Part shown: positions 1-13,403 of the stretch, in pieces
Numbering within the stretch: the stretch's first letter is position 1
How the letters are laid out: every line of letters starts with the position of its first letter
Source: Ailurus styani
Lineage: Eukaryota > Chordata > Mammalia > Carnivora > Ailuridae
Direction: 5' to 3'
NCBI GenBank assembly: GCA_002007465.1
Contig: LNAC01000684.1
Location: 203,868 to 267,867 of the forward strand
DNA: 64,000 nucleotides
Program-made: the position numbers and the translations under genes
Notes under the pieces: model-generated
Databases searched by the model: none
Told to the model about the DNA's origin: nothing
The model's input: only the letters and a program-made list of their open reading frames with translations

Positions 1-1951
<1,951 letters not shown>

Positions 1952-2983
1952 CTATGTGTAAAGCAGAAAGAAATCCATCTTATCCAGTAGCATGGAACCA
2001 GGACAACTCAAAGGGCTTTTGGCTGTAAAAATCTCCCACTCTCACCCTTTCTACATCCCCAGCATACGCATGTGCACGCACACACATGCGCACACACACA
2101 CGCACCCTTGAGAGCAAATTCTCTTAGTGCACCTGTGACGGTGTAGATGGACAGGTTTGATGTACATCATCAATGCCAGCTGCCAGCTCATTAAACTGGA
2201 TGTGTAATTTCTGTAGGGTGCCAAGGTTAGGGGGAAGTATATTCCACATAGGTATTTATTTTTCTCGTGGTGTGACTTTAGCGCATCCAAAGCAATGCCG
2301 CCCAAAGAAGCAGATCTGTAAATCCTGCAGTAAATGCTTGGTCCTGAAGGACCCCCATTAGAGTTCTCCCTAGAAGGGCCCCAGGACTGGGGCTGCCCAT
2401 GAATCAATCTCAGCATTTCAAACACAGGGCGTCCTTTCTCCCCTGCACATGCTACAGCGTCACTCTGCCCCTACTAAAAACACCACTCAGTTAATTACAA
2501 ACAGTACTAAAAAAATACAAGGGGCTATAACACTTTTTGCTAGCTTTTGTGATCCTCTATGAAGGAAAGAAGTTTTTATGTTGGATTTTTCCAAAAAAAG
2601 CAAAACATGTTTCCTTATAAAGCCTATCTAATGTCTGTTTCCGCAGGACGTTAAAACAGATGCACAGCATAGGAGGTTATTTCTCCAGGATTAACGGTCA
2701 TTAAGAGACGTGATTTCTCCTGTTTTTTTTTTTATTATTATTACAGTTGGGTTCCCTGACATGTTTGTCATCATTCTATTATTCAAAATGCTTAAGATCA
2801 AGCACTATTTTGCAGGCAACTCAGTAATGTGGCTGTAAGGAAAGGGAGAGAAATGGTGCGTTATAAATAAGTCCTGAAAGATTATTTTCTGTTTATCACC
2901 CATATGCACCCACTTAGATGAAAGGACAGGTTCATCCTGCCGATGAAGTTAGATTCTGATCAGTTGTGTTCACTGCGTTTTAC
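1952..2983 (-). other. DSCAM: DSCAM intron between the two Ig9 exons
   Basis: This 1032-bp phase-0 intron starts gtaaaa and ends acatag on the minus strand. It holds an imperfect CA-type microsatellite at about 2063-2107 and a T-rich tract at about 2722-2743. Nothing else is recognised. Confidence 0.9.
2063..2107 (+). repeat. Imperfect CA microsatellite
   Basis: This is an alternating CA/CG/TG tract of about 45 bp inside the short intron between the two Ig9 exons. Confidence 0.8.
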
Positions 2984-3180
2984 CTGCAGCGTGGAGATCA
3001 CCTCCTCTCCCATCTCCTTGGTGGACACGAGGTAACGGGCCATCTCGGGGTTGATGATCCGGTCCTCCTTCTCCCAGCGGACTATGATGGGCTTCTCACC
3101 ATGGGCCGCGCAGCTCATTTCTTTCTTTTGACCCTGAGTGGCCAGGGTCGTGTTTGGATAGGACGTTATCATCGCAGGAA
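2984..3180 (-). CDS. DSCAM: DSCAM internal coding exon, first half of Ig-like domain 9
   Basis: This exon encodes 65 whole codons after two bases that finish a split codon. The peptide runs from [11 protein letters not shown] to EEVISTLQ and matches my recollection of vertebrate DSCAM, a neuronal cell-surface adhesion molecule used in dendrite self-avoidance and axon guidance. It holds the first Ig cysteine (EMSCAAH) and the core tryptophan (IVRWEK), plus one N-glycosylation sequon (NTT). On the minus strand the acceptor is a pyrimidine-rich tract ending ttttcag and the donor is gcag/gtaaaa. The split first codon probably reads Ile (a/tt), as in known DSCAM; the Val seen on reading through comes from the intron base. 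The exon ends in phase 0, matching the next exon. The paralogue DSCAML1 is less likely, because the following exons fit DSCAM better. Confidence 0.96.
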
Positions 3181-3409
3181 CTGAAAACCCAAGAGAGACA
3201 TGACTTATTTGGCAAAGCAGCATTTTTGATTTCCCCACCGTAACACTTGGCTAAATTATGCTTAAAGAGGGGCTTCTTTGAACTACAACGTATTCAAGAA
3301 ACTGCAGAGCAAAAATCATGAATAGAAGAGAGGGAAGGTGCCAGAAAAGTGAAACCTGACAACAATGAGCCCTCGGCTCATTCATTCAGAAACTTCTGCA
3401 GGATTTCAT

Positions 3410-3420
3410 GGGGGGGGGGG
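3410..3420 (+). repeat. Homopolymer G tract
   Basis: Eleven consecutive G bases lie about 230 bp upstream of the Ig9 exon acceptor. The length is prone to sequencing error. Confidence 0.85.
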
Positions 3421-5041
3421 TGGTTATTGCTTTCTTCCCAGCCTACTGCGGGTACACACAGATCTCAGAGCATAGCCCATGTGCCCTCGGACACAAAGGG
3501 GAATGATTTTACTTCTAAATAGACTGGAGAGGGGAGTTTCATTAGATGGCAGTTTCTAACTACCATTTCCAACCGTGGAACTCTGAAATCTTACTAATCA
3601 ACTTAGGTTGGGGCCCTGATCGCTGTTGGCCACTCCTTGAGGTGACTTCTAGCTACCTCATCTCCCACAGTTGTTAGGAACTGTCACGGTCACCTGGAGA
3701 GCTCAGACCCACCCCTCTCCCATCACATGACAGGGAATCTCACCGCCAGTTCACCAAGAAAACAGAAAGCTTTATTTTTGAGCTTCTCCAGTTCTCCCTC
3801 CCCCACCTCAAAATTAATCTAAAGACCTCCATTCTTGGCACTGTGTTAGGTGACTGAAGATGCTGTTTCCATTCCACACACCACCTAGAAATGCACAGAA
3901 CAAGCATCTTTTTAAATTCACACCGAACTTATAAGAAAGTGAGAGAAATCCCGGGAGCTGGAGACATAAGTGGATGTTGAAAGACCAGAGGTTATTAGGA
4001 TGCTGGGGCCCTGACTACCTGCGAGGCAGGGAGTTAAAAGTGGGCCCTTCAAACCAGGCTCCTCAAAGGACTCTACCTTCAGAGCAATGACAACAAGAGC
4101 CACACAGGCAAAGCGAGAAGCAAACTGCCTTGGCTTATGTTGTGAATGAAGAAAACAAGTCTCCTCTGAGAACCCATAGCTGGTCTGACTCCACAGGTTT
4201 GGAGTTGGAGTCGTGCTAAAGGGCCAAGATGCTGGTGACCCTACTTTGGCCATAGGCCTGAAGATTCTAGCACAAGAAACACAAACACGCTCCAGAGGGA
4301 GGCACACTCCATCCAGGCCCGTCAGAGTTCTCCAGATGAACCTCTGCTGAAGATGAGCTAACAAAGTATAAAACATGTGAGAAAATGACCCACCATCACT
4401 GAGAATCAGCCCAAGAATTTCTGATGCTAGAATGATCAGACACGGACTATAAAACAATTATATACAAAATGTTGAAATATTTTTTAAAAAAACACAGGGA
4501 GGGAAAAAGACACTCTGAAAAAAGGACCAGGAGACTTGAAAAACCACCAAATAAAGCTGTATTTTTACCTGTTTTTGGCCTCCTTTCCACCCTCATGGGG
4601 AGAAAGGCCCTTGGTCATTTCTAAGATCAAGCTCACACTTGGGTACTTTGTTGGCCATCTCAGAAGCTCTCCGCTGCTCCTTGGGCAGGTGACCCAAGAA
4701 ACACCGTGTCTTCTTTTCAGACTGGCAGGTACTGAGTCCCGTCGTCCCCCACAGCGGACCAGAGTGTTTTGAGACGTACCACAACGTGTAAAAAGTCTCC
4801 TAGCTCTGTAGCCTGGACGCCCACAGGAGGTCCCCCACTCAGTCAGCAGGTGTGTGTGGCAGAGAGGAGGAGGCACGGAGTGGGCAGACCGACTGGAGAA
4901 CAGCACTGGGAGCCCCTCGTTTTATCCACAGCTGTGGTGACATCCCTCTTCCAGCGCTTGTGTGGTAGCCAGCCTGGCTCATGGGACCCAGCCTTCCGTC
5001 CCGATCACTCACTTTCTCCAGCCAGTTCCAGAAAAAGTTTG
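3421..5041 (+). other. Intronic stretch without a firm element
   Basis: No gene is seen. The part from about 4200 to 4550 has A-rich motifs (cggactataaaacaattata, then gttgaaat) that resemble the 5' region of old L1M elements on the plus strand, but the match is weak. The rest looks unique. Confidence 0.4.
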
Positions 5042-5103
5042 GTCTAATTTACATACCATAAAAATCACCTGCTTTAAGTGTACAGGTGAGTGGGGTTTCT
5101 GAT

Positions 5104-5526
5104 TGTATTTGTTTCCTAGGACAACTGTAACTGATCACCATGAGCTGGGGAGCTTTCAACAGCAGAAATCTATTCTCTTACAGGTCTGGAGGCCAGTCCA
5201 AGATCAAGGGGCTGGCAGGGCTGCACCGCTTCCCAAGTTCTAGGGAAGAATCTTTCCTTGCCTTTTCTGGCTTTTGGTGGCCCCACTGCTCCTTGGCTTG
5301 TGGCTGCATCACTCCCATCTCTGCCCCCATTTCCTATCATGTTCCTCCTTGAGGGTTTTGCCATCTTCGTGTGGATTTCTTAAAAAGACACCCATCACTG
5401 GATTTAGAACCTACCCTCATGCATTATGACATCATCTTAGTTCATAAAGGTATCTTCAAATAACTTCTTTTTACTTGAAATCGTGTTCTGAGGTTCAGGT
5501 GAGCATGAATTTTGGGGGGCAACACA
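5104..5526 (-). mobile_element. MLT1-like MaLR LTR, reverse orientation
   Basis: The block from 'tttgtttcctaggacaactg' to 'gaattttggggggcaacaca' follows the reverse complement of the mammalian MLT1 LTR. It includes 'caggtctggaggccag' and the 'cttggcttgtggctgcatc' motif. It interrupts the L1M relic, so it inserted later. Confidence 0.75.
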
Positions 5527-5544
5527 AGTATATTTACATTACTC

Positions 5545-5545
<1 letters not shown>

Positions 5546-5587
<42 letters not shown>
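5546..5587 (+). repeat. (AC)21 microsatellite
   Basis: This is an uninterrupted 42-bp AC repeat, likely to vary in length between individuals. Confidence 0.95.
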
Positions 5588-5590
<3 letters not shown>

Positions 5591-6155
5591 ATTACAACCC
5601 AAGTATATAGAGTTGTATAATGATCACCACAACAAGTTTTAGAACATTTCCATTACCTTGAAAGGACTCCCTGCCCCCACCCACTCAGAGTCCTTTCCCA
5701 CCCCATTCCCAGGCAATCACTAATTGACATGTGTCCTTCTAGATTTGTCTTTTCTGGAATTTTCCTATACATGGGATCCCACATTAGGTATTCTTCCATG
5801 TCTAATTTTATGGATTTTTCTCACTGAGCATATATTCCAGGTTCATCCATTCTGTAGTGTGTATCAGCTCTTTGTTCCTTTTTGTTGCTGAATAATATTG
5901 GATTGCACGGAATTTCCACATCCTGTTCACTCATCCATCTGTTGGTGCACATTGGCATTGTTTCCACTTTGGGGATATTATGGATAATGCTGCTATCAAC
6001 ATTTGGGTGCAGGTTCTTGCAAGGTCCTGTGGTTTTACTTTTCCCAGGTAGATCCCTAGAATGAACCGCTGGGTTCCATGGAAATTCTGTTTAACATTTT
6101 GAGAAACTGCCACACTGTCTTTCCAAATGGCTTCACCATTCTTCCAATGTCTGTG

Positions 6156-9100
6156 TCAGAAGACTGAGCACAGAATAGGAAAAGGGGAGGAGTGGTTAGG
6201 ATTCAGAGTTTATGGTGCAGGACAGGAATGCTCCCCTTCAACTATGTGCAAAGCAAATCTGGAAGGTGAGTGCCAGCCTAATGCCCACTGTCTGTAGAAA
6301 CCCCACGGCCACCCCAGTGCTGCCACTGCAGAGGAGCTGAGGGTGGTGAGGAAGGTGGAGAGGTTGACATGTGCCATGTCAGAGAATTCAGCAAACACAG
6401 AGGCTGAAGTCCCTCCTCTGAGATCAGGCAGCAGGCAGAAGGCTTCCTGTGGCAGCCTATGCAGCAGCACAAGGAGGGACCACTGAGCTCTGAGTCTGGG
6501 ACACAAGATGGGGACCTTTGCAATGTATTCCAGTTCTCTGTCCCACTCGGGGAAGCAACTACAGCCTCAGGAGTTCAACGTCTCCATTAGCTGGTCCTTC
6601 TAGTCACCAGCTGAGGGACCCTCCCCAGACAGGAGGCTGAATGGGCACTCCATGGGGGCCAGGGCTAAAGGGAGACATGGCGTTCCTCTCCAAGGGTGTC
6701 ATCTGCAGGAGAGGAGACCATGGAGAGGCTCTGGGGGAACAGGGAGCAGAGTGGATTATCCCTCCTTATCTGGTACGTTCGCTAGCAACTTTGGACCACC
6801 CACCATTAAAGGGTTCTGAATGCTACCAAAAACCTTTGAATAGTAGGTGTGGAGCTTGAACATCTGGTGTGTGGAAGGACCAAGAGGCAAGTGGACAGGA
6901 GTGCTGAATACATGTGCTCCAGGGCAGTGGGGGCATATCTGTTTTCTTGCATGGAGCCTTGTGTATGATCCCGCCCTCTCCAGTGCACTGTGGTGCATGT
7001 TCATTATGGTGCTGGGGACCACATTCCTGAACATAGTTTTGAGGAGGGGCTGAACCAGCCTGTGAGGCTCTTCTGATATGTCTTCTTATCACTTTCTCTT
7101 GAAACAGAGAATGGGAATTGTCTTTAGGTGGCATGGTTTCAGCAAACCTCAACCATAGGAAACATTTATGGGAATTTCTCTAAGGGAAAAATGAAGCAAT
7201 CATAAATAGTGTCTAAGAACTCCTAAATAGCCCTAAGGTAGCTACAAAATGCAAACATCCTAGCAGTAGGAAAAAGCTCTAGATGCTCCCTCTAAGTCTC
7301 TTCATGTTTATACGCAGGACAGAGGAGTTGGTTAAATGGCTTTCCCCACCTATAGCAGATTAAAACCTGCCCTGGAGAAAGCAGCAGGCTGTCCCAGTGG
7401 AGCCACCAGGAGAAGCTGACATGAGATAAGATGGCGGAACAGCACACATCTCAAGATGATGGTGGGCACAACTTCTTGGGGCTGGCAAACACAGTGTCCC
7501 TCCTCCCCTCACTCTGTACTCAACATTCCCCACACCCAGAAGACGGTCATCATGGGTTTTTAAATGATGATCCTCAGCCACTGAAAAAATGTTAAATTGG
7601 CCTGGTGCGGTTTGTTTACTAAGTGATAGAACGATTTCTCTTTTTTTTCCTCCTTATTCCTTAAGAAGATTTCTTTCCAAAATGGCTAATAAAAAACATT
7701 TCATGTGTCTAGGAGGGTAGAAGAAGTCAGTTGTGTGGACATTTTATTCATGGGAAGAAATGGGATGAACTCAGTATCTCTCTATAAGCATCACTCAATG
7801 TCTTCCCTTGAAAATATACCAGTAGGAAGGTGTAAGTGCCACTTTCCCCCAAGAGATTTGGAGAAAGAATCAGGGGCACCTGTTGCATCTGGTGGTGTTA
7901 CCAGTGCGTGGACTCTTGGCACAATGTCCTCAGCGGTGGAGGACTTGCTACTTAGGATGTATTCAGGCATGTTCAAGGCGTTAAGTCGGGGTCTTTTCTA
8001 CTAAATTAAAACCAAGATTTTTTCTCATAAGAGTCAAGTGCTAAATCATGATAGTTAAAGATCCCACAGCCACCAAAGGTGACCTTGCAAAACCGAACAA
8101 ATCTGTTGTGGGTCCAAGAAGAAGAATGTACTTACTTCTCATTCTTCCTCTCAGAGCTGGGAAACATGAGTCAGAAACTGTGAAACTAACATATGATTGA
8201 ACTTTGAAACATGACCCCCTAGTCTCTCCAGTCAGGAGCCTGATTCTTGCAGCCCCCTGAGCAAAGCACAGGATGGAGGAGCTCTGGTGGCAGAGCTGGG
8301 TTCTAGAAACTAGTCCATGCTAACGTCTCACAGTGTCAGGGGCGTGTAAGTGCTACAATGGGGAGTGTTTGCTGCCAGGCAGGAGGAACTAGTTTGCAAA
8401 ATGGCAGAGAATGAAAACAGAGAGATTTCCTATGAGGACATGGCAAGTCTAGGGTATTTTATCATTTCTTCTTCTTCTTAGGAGAGCGGACCAATTCTGA
8501 AATAACGGGTTTCTGTCCTACCTTATGAACTGCTATGCAGGGGAGCAAATGCACTCTGAAGGTTGCTGTTGGCCCAGAAGGTAATTTCCTATTTCTTTAG
8601 AAACAATCCACTGGAAGAACATGTTATTGCTCTCGAAGAAAAAATGCAGCGTTGCTTTGAGGACCTGTTTCTGTTCTTTCCTTGTCCTAATACGGAAAAG
8701 CTTGATTGCACTCCACATGGGAGCCAAGCCTTGCCGAAATCGTCACCCTCTGGCTTGTTCGTGGTTTGCTCGTCTTACTCTGCAAAAGATGCTTCTCTTT
8801 CCACTCACAAATATCCTTCGGAAGAGTGTCCCACCAAAACAGATATTTTAGGTCTGGTGAATAAACTCAGTATTTGGTTAGAAATGTCCTGACCCAGCCT
8901 ACATTCACCTATCCCACTCAAGTATTTGCAGCTGTGTAAAGAAATGGTCAAAAAGACTTTTAAAAATGGATCATTATCATGAGTCCATGCACTGCTAATG
9001 TTTGAAGGTATGACCTTTCCACCTGTCATGGTCATGGCTGCTGAGAGATGACAACATGTCAGCAGAGCAGTGCTTTTTGCAAGGATTTCTGAACCATAAC

Positions 9101-10425
9101 AAATGGATAGGGTAATTTAACAGGGATTGGTACCACGCAGAGGTGGTAGGGGCTGAGGAAATCTAGACCAAGAGAGTTTTGTTCAGAGACTGTTCAGTGC
9201 TGTGTGCTTCTGCTGCAAAATTACCCATTAAGCAAGGTGCCATTTGACACCATGATACGTTGGTTTATCAGAGTCCTTCATAAACTATGGTATCATCTAA
9301 CAGCATCTCAATCTTCAGGAAATCTGCATTCCTATGACACAAGGGAGAACCCTCTGACGGACTTTCTTGCAGCAGAAAGATGCTGGGGTGTAGTGGAGCC
9401 CCTGCCACCAGCCAGGGAAAGCTGTGCACACTTGCAGCTTAACTCACACTCATGGGACGTGACCCGTTTAGCTTGAAATTGGCAACGGTGGGAGGATTTA
9501 CACCACCGAAATTGGCAAATACTAGAAATCAGGACTCTCTCTCCTGCCTCCACCTCCAACAGTGTTTGCTGTTTTACACTGGCCAGAGTACTACCTAGAG
9601 GCATGTGTCACCAGAGTGATGCTTTTCGGGAGTGTTCCCGCAATACAGGGACACCGAGGAGGTGAGTTTCCTGGGAGCCATAGCTAGTCTCATTCATAAC
9701 AGTAAATACTATGGATGTGAACTGCACATCATTGTGTGTTTTGACAGGTGATTCAGCAAAGAATCGATGCATATGTTGCTTTCTCAACTCAGGGATACAG
9801 AAGGATAAACATTTATATTAATAAACTGCTGATATTCAAGGTAAGTTGCAGACATTACTCTCCTCTTTTAATGGCACAAAATAGATTCTAATACATTTTT
9901 CTTTCTTTTCTCCCTCCTCAGCTCTGCTGAAACTAGCACTGAAAAAGAAATTAAAAAAAATACCAAGCAGCCTGGATAATCTCTAACTAGACAACCTGCC
10001 TGTCATGATCATCTGGTTCGATTCCTTCATTTTATGGAAAAGAAAGAAAAAAACAGAATAGAGAAGTGGGTGTCAGAGCCTTGGAGAGGAGTCAACCAGG
10101 ATCTGACTTAAATGAGTCCTATTCTAAAACCACCTTACCATTGTCAATAACAACCCTGGTAAAGAGTGGCAAAACTCTCTACCTATACACTAGGTAGAGA
10201 GTGCCTAGGACTCCCCATATTTGAGCAGGCAAGCCCTGCCTCCTGGAGGGGGGTGGGAGTCCCTCAGTCCTTCACTCTGTCCAAACAGAGGTGGCAGAAG
10301 AGGGTGTGGTCCAAGAGTGAGGCAACAAGGCTAGAAAACAGAGGCAGGGTCAAAGGTTTACGGGTGGAAGGGCCAGGGAGGCAGATGTTCTCAGACATGA
10401 TGAACACATATTTTAAGCCCACTTA
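6156..10425 (+). other. Long intronic stretch with no recognised element
   Basis: I see no coding exon, SINE, young L1 or LTR in this stretch. Small open frames on both strands lack any domain character. Very old degraded repeats may be present but cannot be supported by eye. Confidence 0.55.
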
Positions 10426-10434
10426 TTCAAGTAC

Positions 10435-10459
10435 TTTTTTTTAAAGATTTTATTTATTT

Positions 10460-10519
<60 letters not shown>

Positions 10520-10668
10520 ATGAGTAGGCAGAGAGGCAGGCAGAGAGAGAGGGGGAAAGCAGGCTCCCTGCTGAGGAGACAGCTGGATGTGGGGCTCGAT
10601 CCCAGGACCCTGAGATCATGACCTGAGTCAAAGGCAGAGGCTTAACCCACTGAGCCACCCAGGCACCC
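10435..10668 (-). mobile_element. CAN-SINE, reverse, with long GA tract
   Basis: A poly-T and 'aaagattttatttatttgac' start leads to an expanded GA tract, then to the inverted tRNA-derived head 'ctgagccacccaggcaccc'. It is flanked by the target-site duplication ttcaagtac at 10426-10434 and 10669-10677. Confidence 0.95.
10463..10517 (+). repeat. (AG)n microsatellite in SINE tail
   Basis: This is an uninterrupted 55-bp AG repeat derived from the pyrimidine-rich part of the CAN-SINE. Confidence 0.95.
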
Positions 10669-10677
10669 TTCAAGTAC

Positions 10678-10870
10678 CTTTTTTTTTTTAAGAGAGAGAG
10701 AGTGTGTGAGTTTTGTGGGGAGGGGCAGAAGGAGAGGGAGAGAGAATCTTAAGCAGACTTGGTGCTGATCACAGAGCCCAACACAGGGCTCAGTCTCACA
10801 ACCCCGAGATCATGACCTGAGCCTAAATCAAGAGTTCAACACACTATTGACTGAGCCACCCAGGTGTCCC
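10678..10870 (-). mobile_element. Second CAN-SINE, reverse, same target site
   Basis: This is an older, more diverged reverse CAN-SINE ending 'ctgagccacccaggtgtccc'. It is flanked by ttcaagtac at 10669-10677 and 10871-10879, so it shares one duplication with the SINE next to it. Confidence 0.92.
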
Positions 10871-10879
10871 TTCAAGTAC

Positions 10880-11374
10880 TTTTTTTTTTTTTACACCCTG
10901 CTCCAACATTTGGGAAAAATCTCAAGCATATGGAAAATTGAACAGCCATCTACCCACTGCCTGGATTCCACAATGAATATTTCATGCACAGATTTGACTC
11001 TAAATTTATTTCAGGGCTACCTCATCAGCCAGTCAAAACTTACTGAACATAGAATTTTCATTCTTTTATTTTAAAATAGACTGCGTGAAAACATGAATCA
11101 GTGAGCATCTCAAAGATCACTAGGACAGTAAGGCACTGAGATGGCGGCCCTCTTCCTGAATTCTGCTGCTCGGGGGAAACCCACTGCACATGCCTTACTC
11201 CGGACTCAGCAGATACGATGGGGGTCTGGTGCCACTCTCACACATGTCATATCAGAGGGTGAGGTGTGAAGGGGACTAGGAGCAAAGAGCCTGGGCCCCA
11301 AGCTCACACCATCCAGAACACACTGGAAGTGGGCAAGACCATTGGCCTAATTCCAAGGCGGGCTGAATGGGACC
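10880..11374 (+). other. Intronic stretch, nothing recognised
   Basis: After a T-rich start this is apparently unique sequence. No exon or repeat is supported. Confidence 0.5.
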
Positions 11375-11565
11375 AGATACTCTCAACCTGGGCTGCATCT
11401 CAGGAGTCAGAATCACCTGGGTGGTTTTAGATATAGACTATAGCCCAGGACCTACCCCAGACCATCCGAGTCAGAGTCTCCGAGGCGTGGGGCTCAGGAA
11501 TAGCTTTCTTTGAAGTTCTCCAAGTGATCCTATATAGAGCCTGCGCTGCAACAACTCTCTGGGGT
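11375..11565 (+). mobile_element. MER5-like hAT-Charlie DNA transposon relic
   Basis: 'ctcaacctgggctgcatctc', 'cagaatcacctgggtggttt' and 'cccaggacctaccccagacc', followed by 'ctccaagtgatcc', match the layout of MER5A/MER5B non-autonomous hAT elements. Terminal ends are degraded. Confidence 0.65.
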
Positions 11566-11714
11566 GATCTCACGGGCCACTGATAGCTCTCACACTCCTC
11601 CACTTTCTCTGTCGCTTTCCTTCCCACTCTACCCCTTTATTCCTCTCTTCCTTCCTTAATTTTCTCCCCTTCTTCTCTCTCTTTCTCTCACAATTCAACA
11701 ACAACAATAATAAT

Positions 11715-11880
11715 GACAATAACAACAGTAGTTAACTTGGTTGAGTGCTGACTCTGCGCTGGAAACTTTCTTATATGCCCCACATATATTTAAACCATAA
11801 AACGACCTGATGGCATAGACGTTCTGACCCTAGAGAGATGACCCAGGACCTACTGATAAGTTCCACTTTAAATAGATTCT
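11715..11880 (+). mobile_element. MIR SINE relic
   Basis: The order 'ttgagtgctgactctgcgct', 'ccacatatatttaaacc' and 'agagagatgacccaggacc' follows the MIR consensus (…gagcacctactatgtgcc … ggtcacacagc…). It is diverged. Confidence 0.5.
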
Positions 11881-12208
11881 AAGTTTTGCTATAAATATGT
11901 GTGAGAGATGTAGAAATAATATTTTTAGCAGATTCATTGGATTTAAATTTATATTAACATATGCCCATTCAGATGATCTAAGACAACCAGGCACTAAATA
12001 CCTATCTTGAAGTGGGGAAAAATAAAGAATAGAGTGTAATTGGATGCTAAGATTCATTTAATATCTGGCATCTTCTCCCCTTTACCTTTATTTATAATCA
12101 AGGACCCAGAGAACTGGAGGGTTTAAGACTGGCTACATTGGAACACAGGCCCTTCAAGCCCTTTTCCTACTCCTAATCCAAAGAACTATCTCACCTTGTA
12201 GGATTTTT

Positions 12209-12297
12209 TTTTCTTAAAAAGATGCTTTTTATAAACTTTTAAAATTTAGTCAATTATCATACATGCACTCCAGTGTTCGCAGCAGCAATGTCCACAA
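12209..12297 (+). mobile_element. Tiny rearranged L1 insert
   Basis: Pieces of carnivore L1 (gtcaattatcata and 'ttcgcagcagcaatgtccac') lie between near-identical 14-bp direct repeats, cttgtaggattttt at 12195-12208 and cttgtaagattttt at 12298-12311. This suggests a short, internally deleted L1 insertion. Confidence 0.5.
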
Positions 12298-12405
12298 CTT
12301 GTAAGATTTTTAAAACATCAATTTCTCCATAAAAGTACTGCACCAAAGGTATCTTCTTTAATCCCTAACATGAGCAGTTTTCCCTACCCTACTCTTCCTG
12401 GAATA

Positions 12406-12546
12406 ATTCTTCTTCTTCTTCCTCTTCTTATCCTTCCCCTCCTCCTCCTCCTCCTCCTACTTCTTTTTAAGGATTTTCATTGTGAGAGGGTTACTCTTTC
12501 TTCACATCCTCTCCAACACTTGTTGTTTCCTGTCCTGTTGATTTTG
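12406..12546 (-). mobile_element. Tail half of a CAN-SINE (reverse) plus start of the L1 nest
   Basis: A reverse SINE whose polypyrimidine tail has expanded (CTT and CTC runs) starts after the target copy cctggaata near 12398. Its head half is at 14298-14462. The last 65 bases before the N (12482-12546) are the first L1 bases and are repeated after the N. Confidence 0.7.
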
Positions 12547-12547
12547 N
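12547..12547. other. Single-N assembly junction 1
   Basis: This is a lone N. The 94 bases before it (12453-12546) repeat after it (12548-12641) with one difference, as expected for two overlapping contig ends joined without merging. Confidence 0.9.
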
Positions 12548-12576
12548 CCTCCTACTTCTTTTTAAGGATTTTCATT

Positions 12577-13403
12577 GTAAGAGGGTTACTCTTTCTTCAC
12601 ATCCTCTCCAACACTTGTTGTTTCCTGTCCTGTTGATTTTGGCCATTCTAACTGGTGTAAGGTGGTATCTCAATGTGGTTTTGATTTGAATTTCCCTGAT
12701 GGGTAGTGATGATGAACATTTTTTCATGTGTCTGTTAGCCATTTGTACGTCTTCTTTGGAGAAGTGTCTGTTCATGTCTTCTGCCCATTTTTTGACATGA
12801 TTATCTGTTTTTTGGGCATGAGTTTGAGGAGTTCTTTATAGATCTTGGATATCAGCCCTTTGTCTGTAGTGCCATTTGTGGATATCTTCTCCCATCCCAT
12901 GGGTTGCCTCTTTGTTTTGCTGACTGTTTCCTTTGCTGTGCAGAACCTTTTTATCTTGATGAAGTCCCAAAAGTTCATTTTCACTTTTGTTTCCTTTGCC
13001 TTTGGAGACGTGTCTTGAAAGAAGTTGCCGTGGCCGATGTCAAAGAGGCTACTGCCTATGTTCTTCTCTAGGATTTTGATAGATTCCTGCCTCACATTGA
13101 GGTCTTTCATCCATTTCGAGTTTATCTTTGTGTATGGTGTGAGAGAATGGTCAAGTTTATTCTTCTACACATAGATGTCCAATTTTCCCTGCACCATTTA
13201 TTGAAGAGATTGTCTTTTTTCCACTGAATATTTTTTCCTGCTTTGTCGAAGATTATTTGACCATAGAGTTGAGGATCCATATCTGGGCTCTCTACTCTGT
13301 TCCATTGGTCTCTGTGTCTGTTTTTGTGCCAGTACCATGCTATCTTGGTGATCACAGCTTTGTAGTAAAGCTTGAAATCAGGCAATGTGATGCCTCCAGC
13401 TTT
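12577..13403 (-). mobile_element. Inverted 5' segment of a twin-primed L1
   Basis: Minus-strand frames carry L1 ORF2 C-terminal phrases such as [20 protein letters not shown] and KCWRGC, with frameshifts. Read on plus, the segment starts directly after the target duplication (12564-12576) and ends where the forward L1 segment starts. This is the classic inverted 5' part of a twin-priming insertion. A shadow of the first bases also precedes the N. Confidence 0.92.

Larger units (their letters stand above)
5042..6155 (-). mobile_element. Old L1M-type LINE 3' region, split by an LTR
   Basis: The reverse complement of an old LINE-1 3' end is seen before and after an inserted LTR (5104-5526). Diagnostic plus-strand phrases are 'cataccataaaaatcacctg', 'gtataatgatcaccacaac', 'gctgaataatattggattgc' and 'gagaaactgccacactgtc'. 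Reading frames are broken throughout. A CA microsatellite sits inside the second half. Confidence 0.75.

Noticed and set aside
10600..10660. tRNA-like sequences with A and B box character
   Set aside because: They are the tRNA-derived heads of CAN-SINEs, not tRNA genes. No intact cloverleaf with CCA-ready ends is seen.
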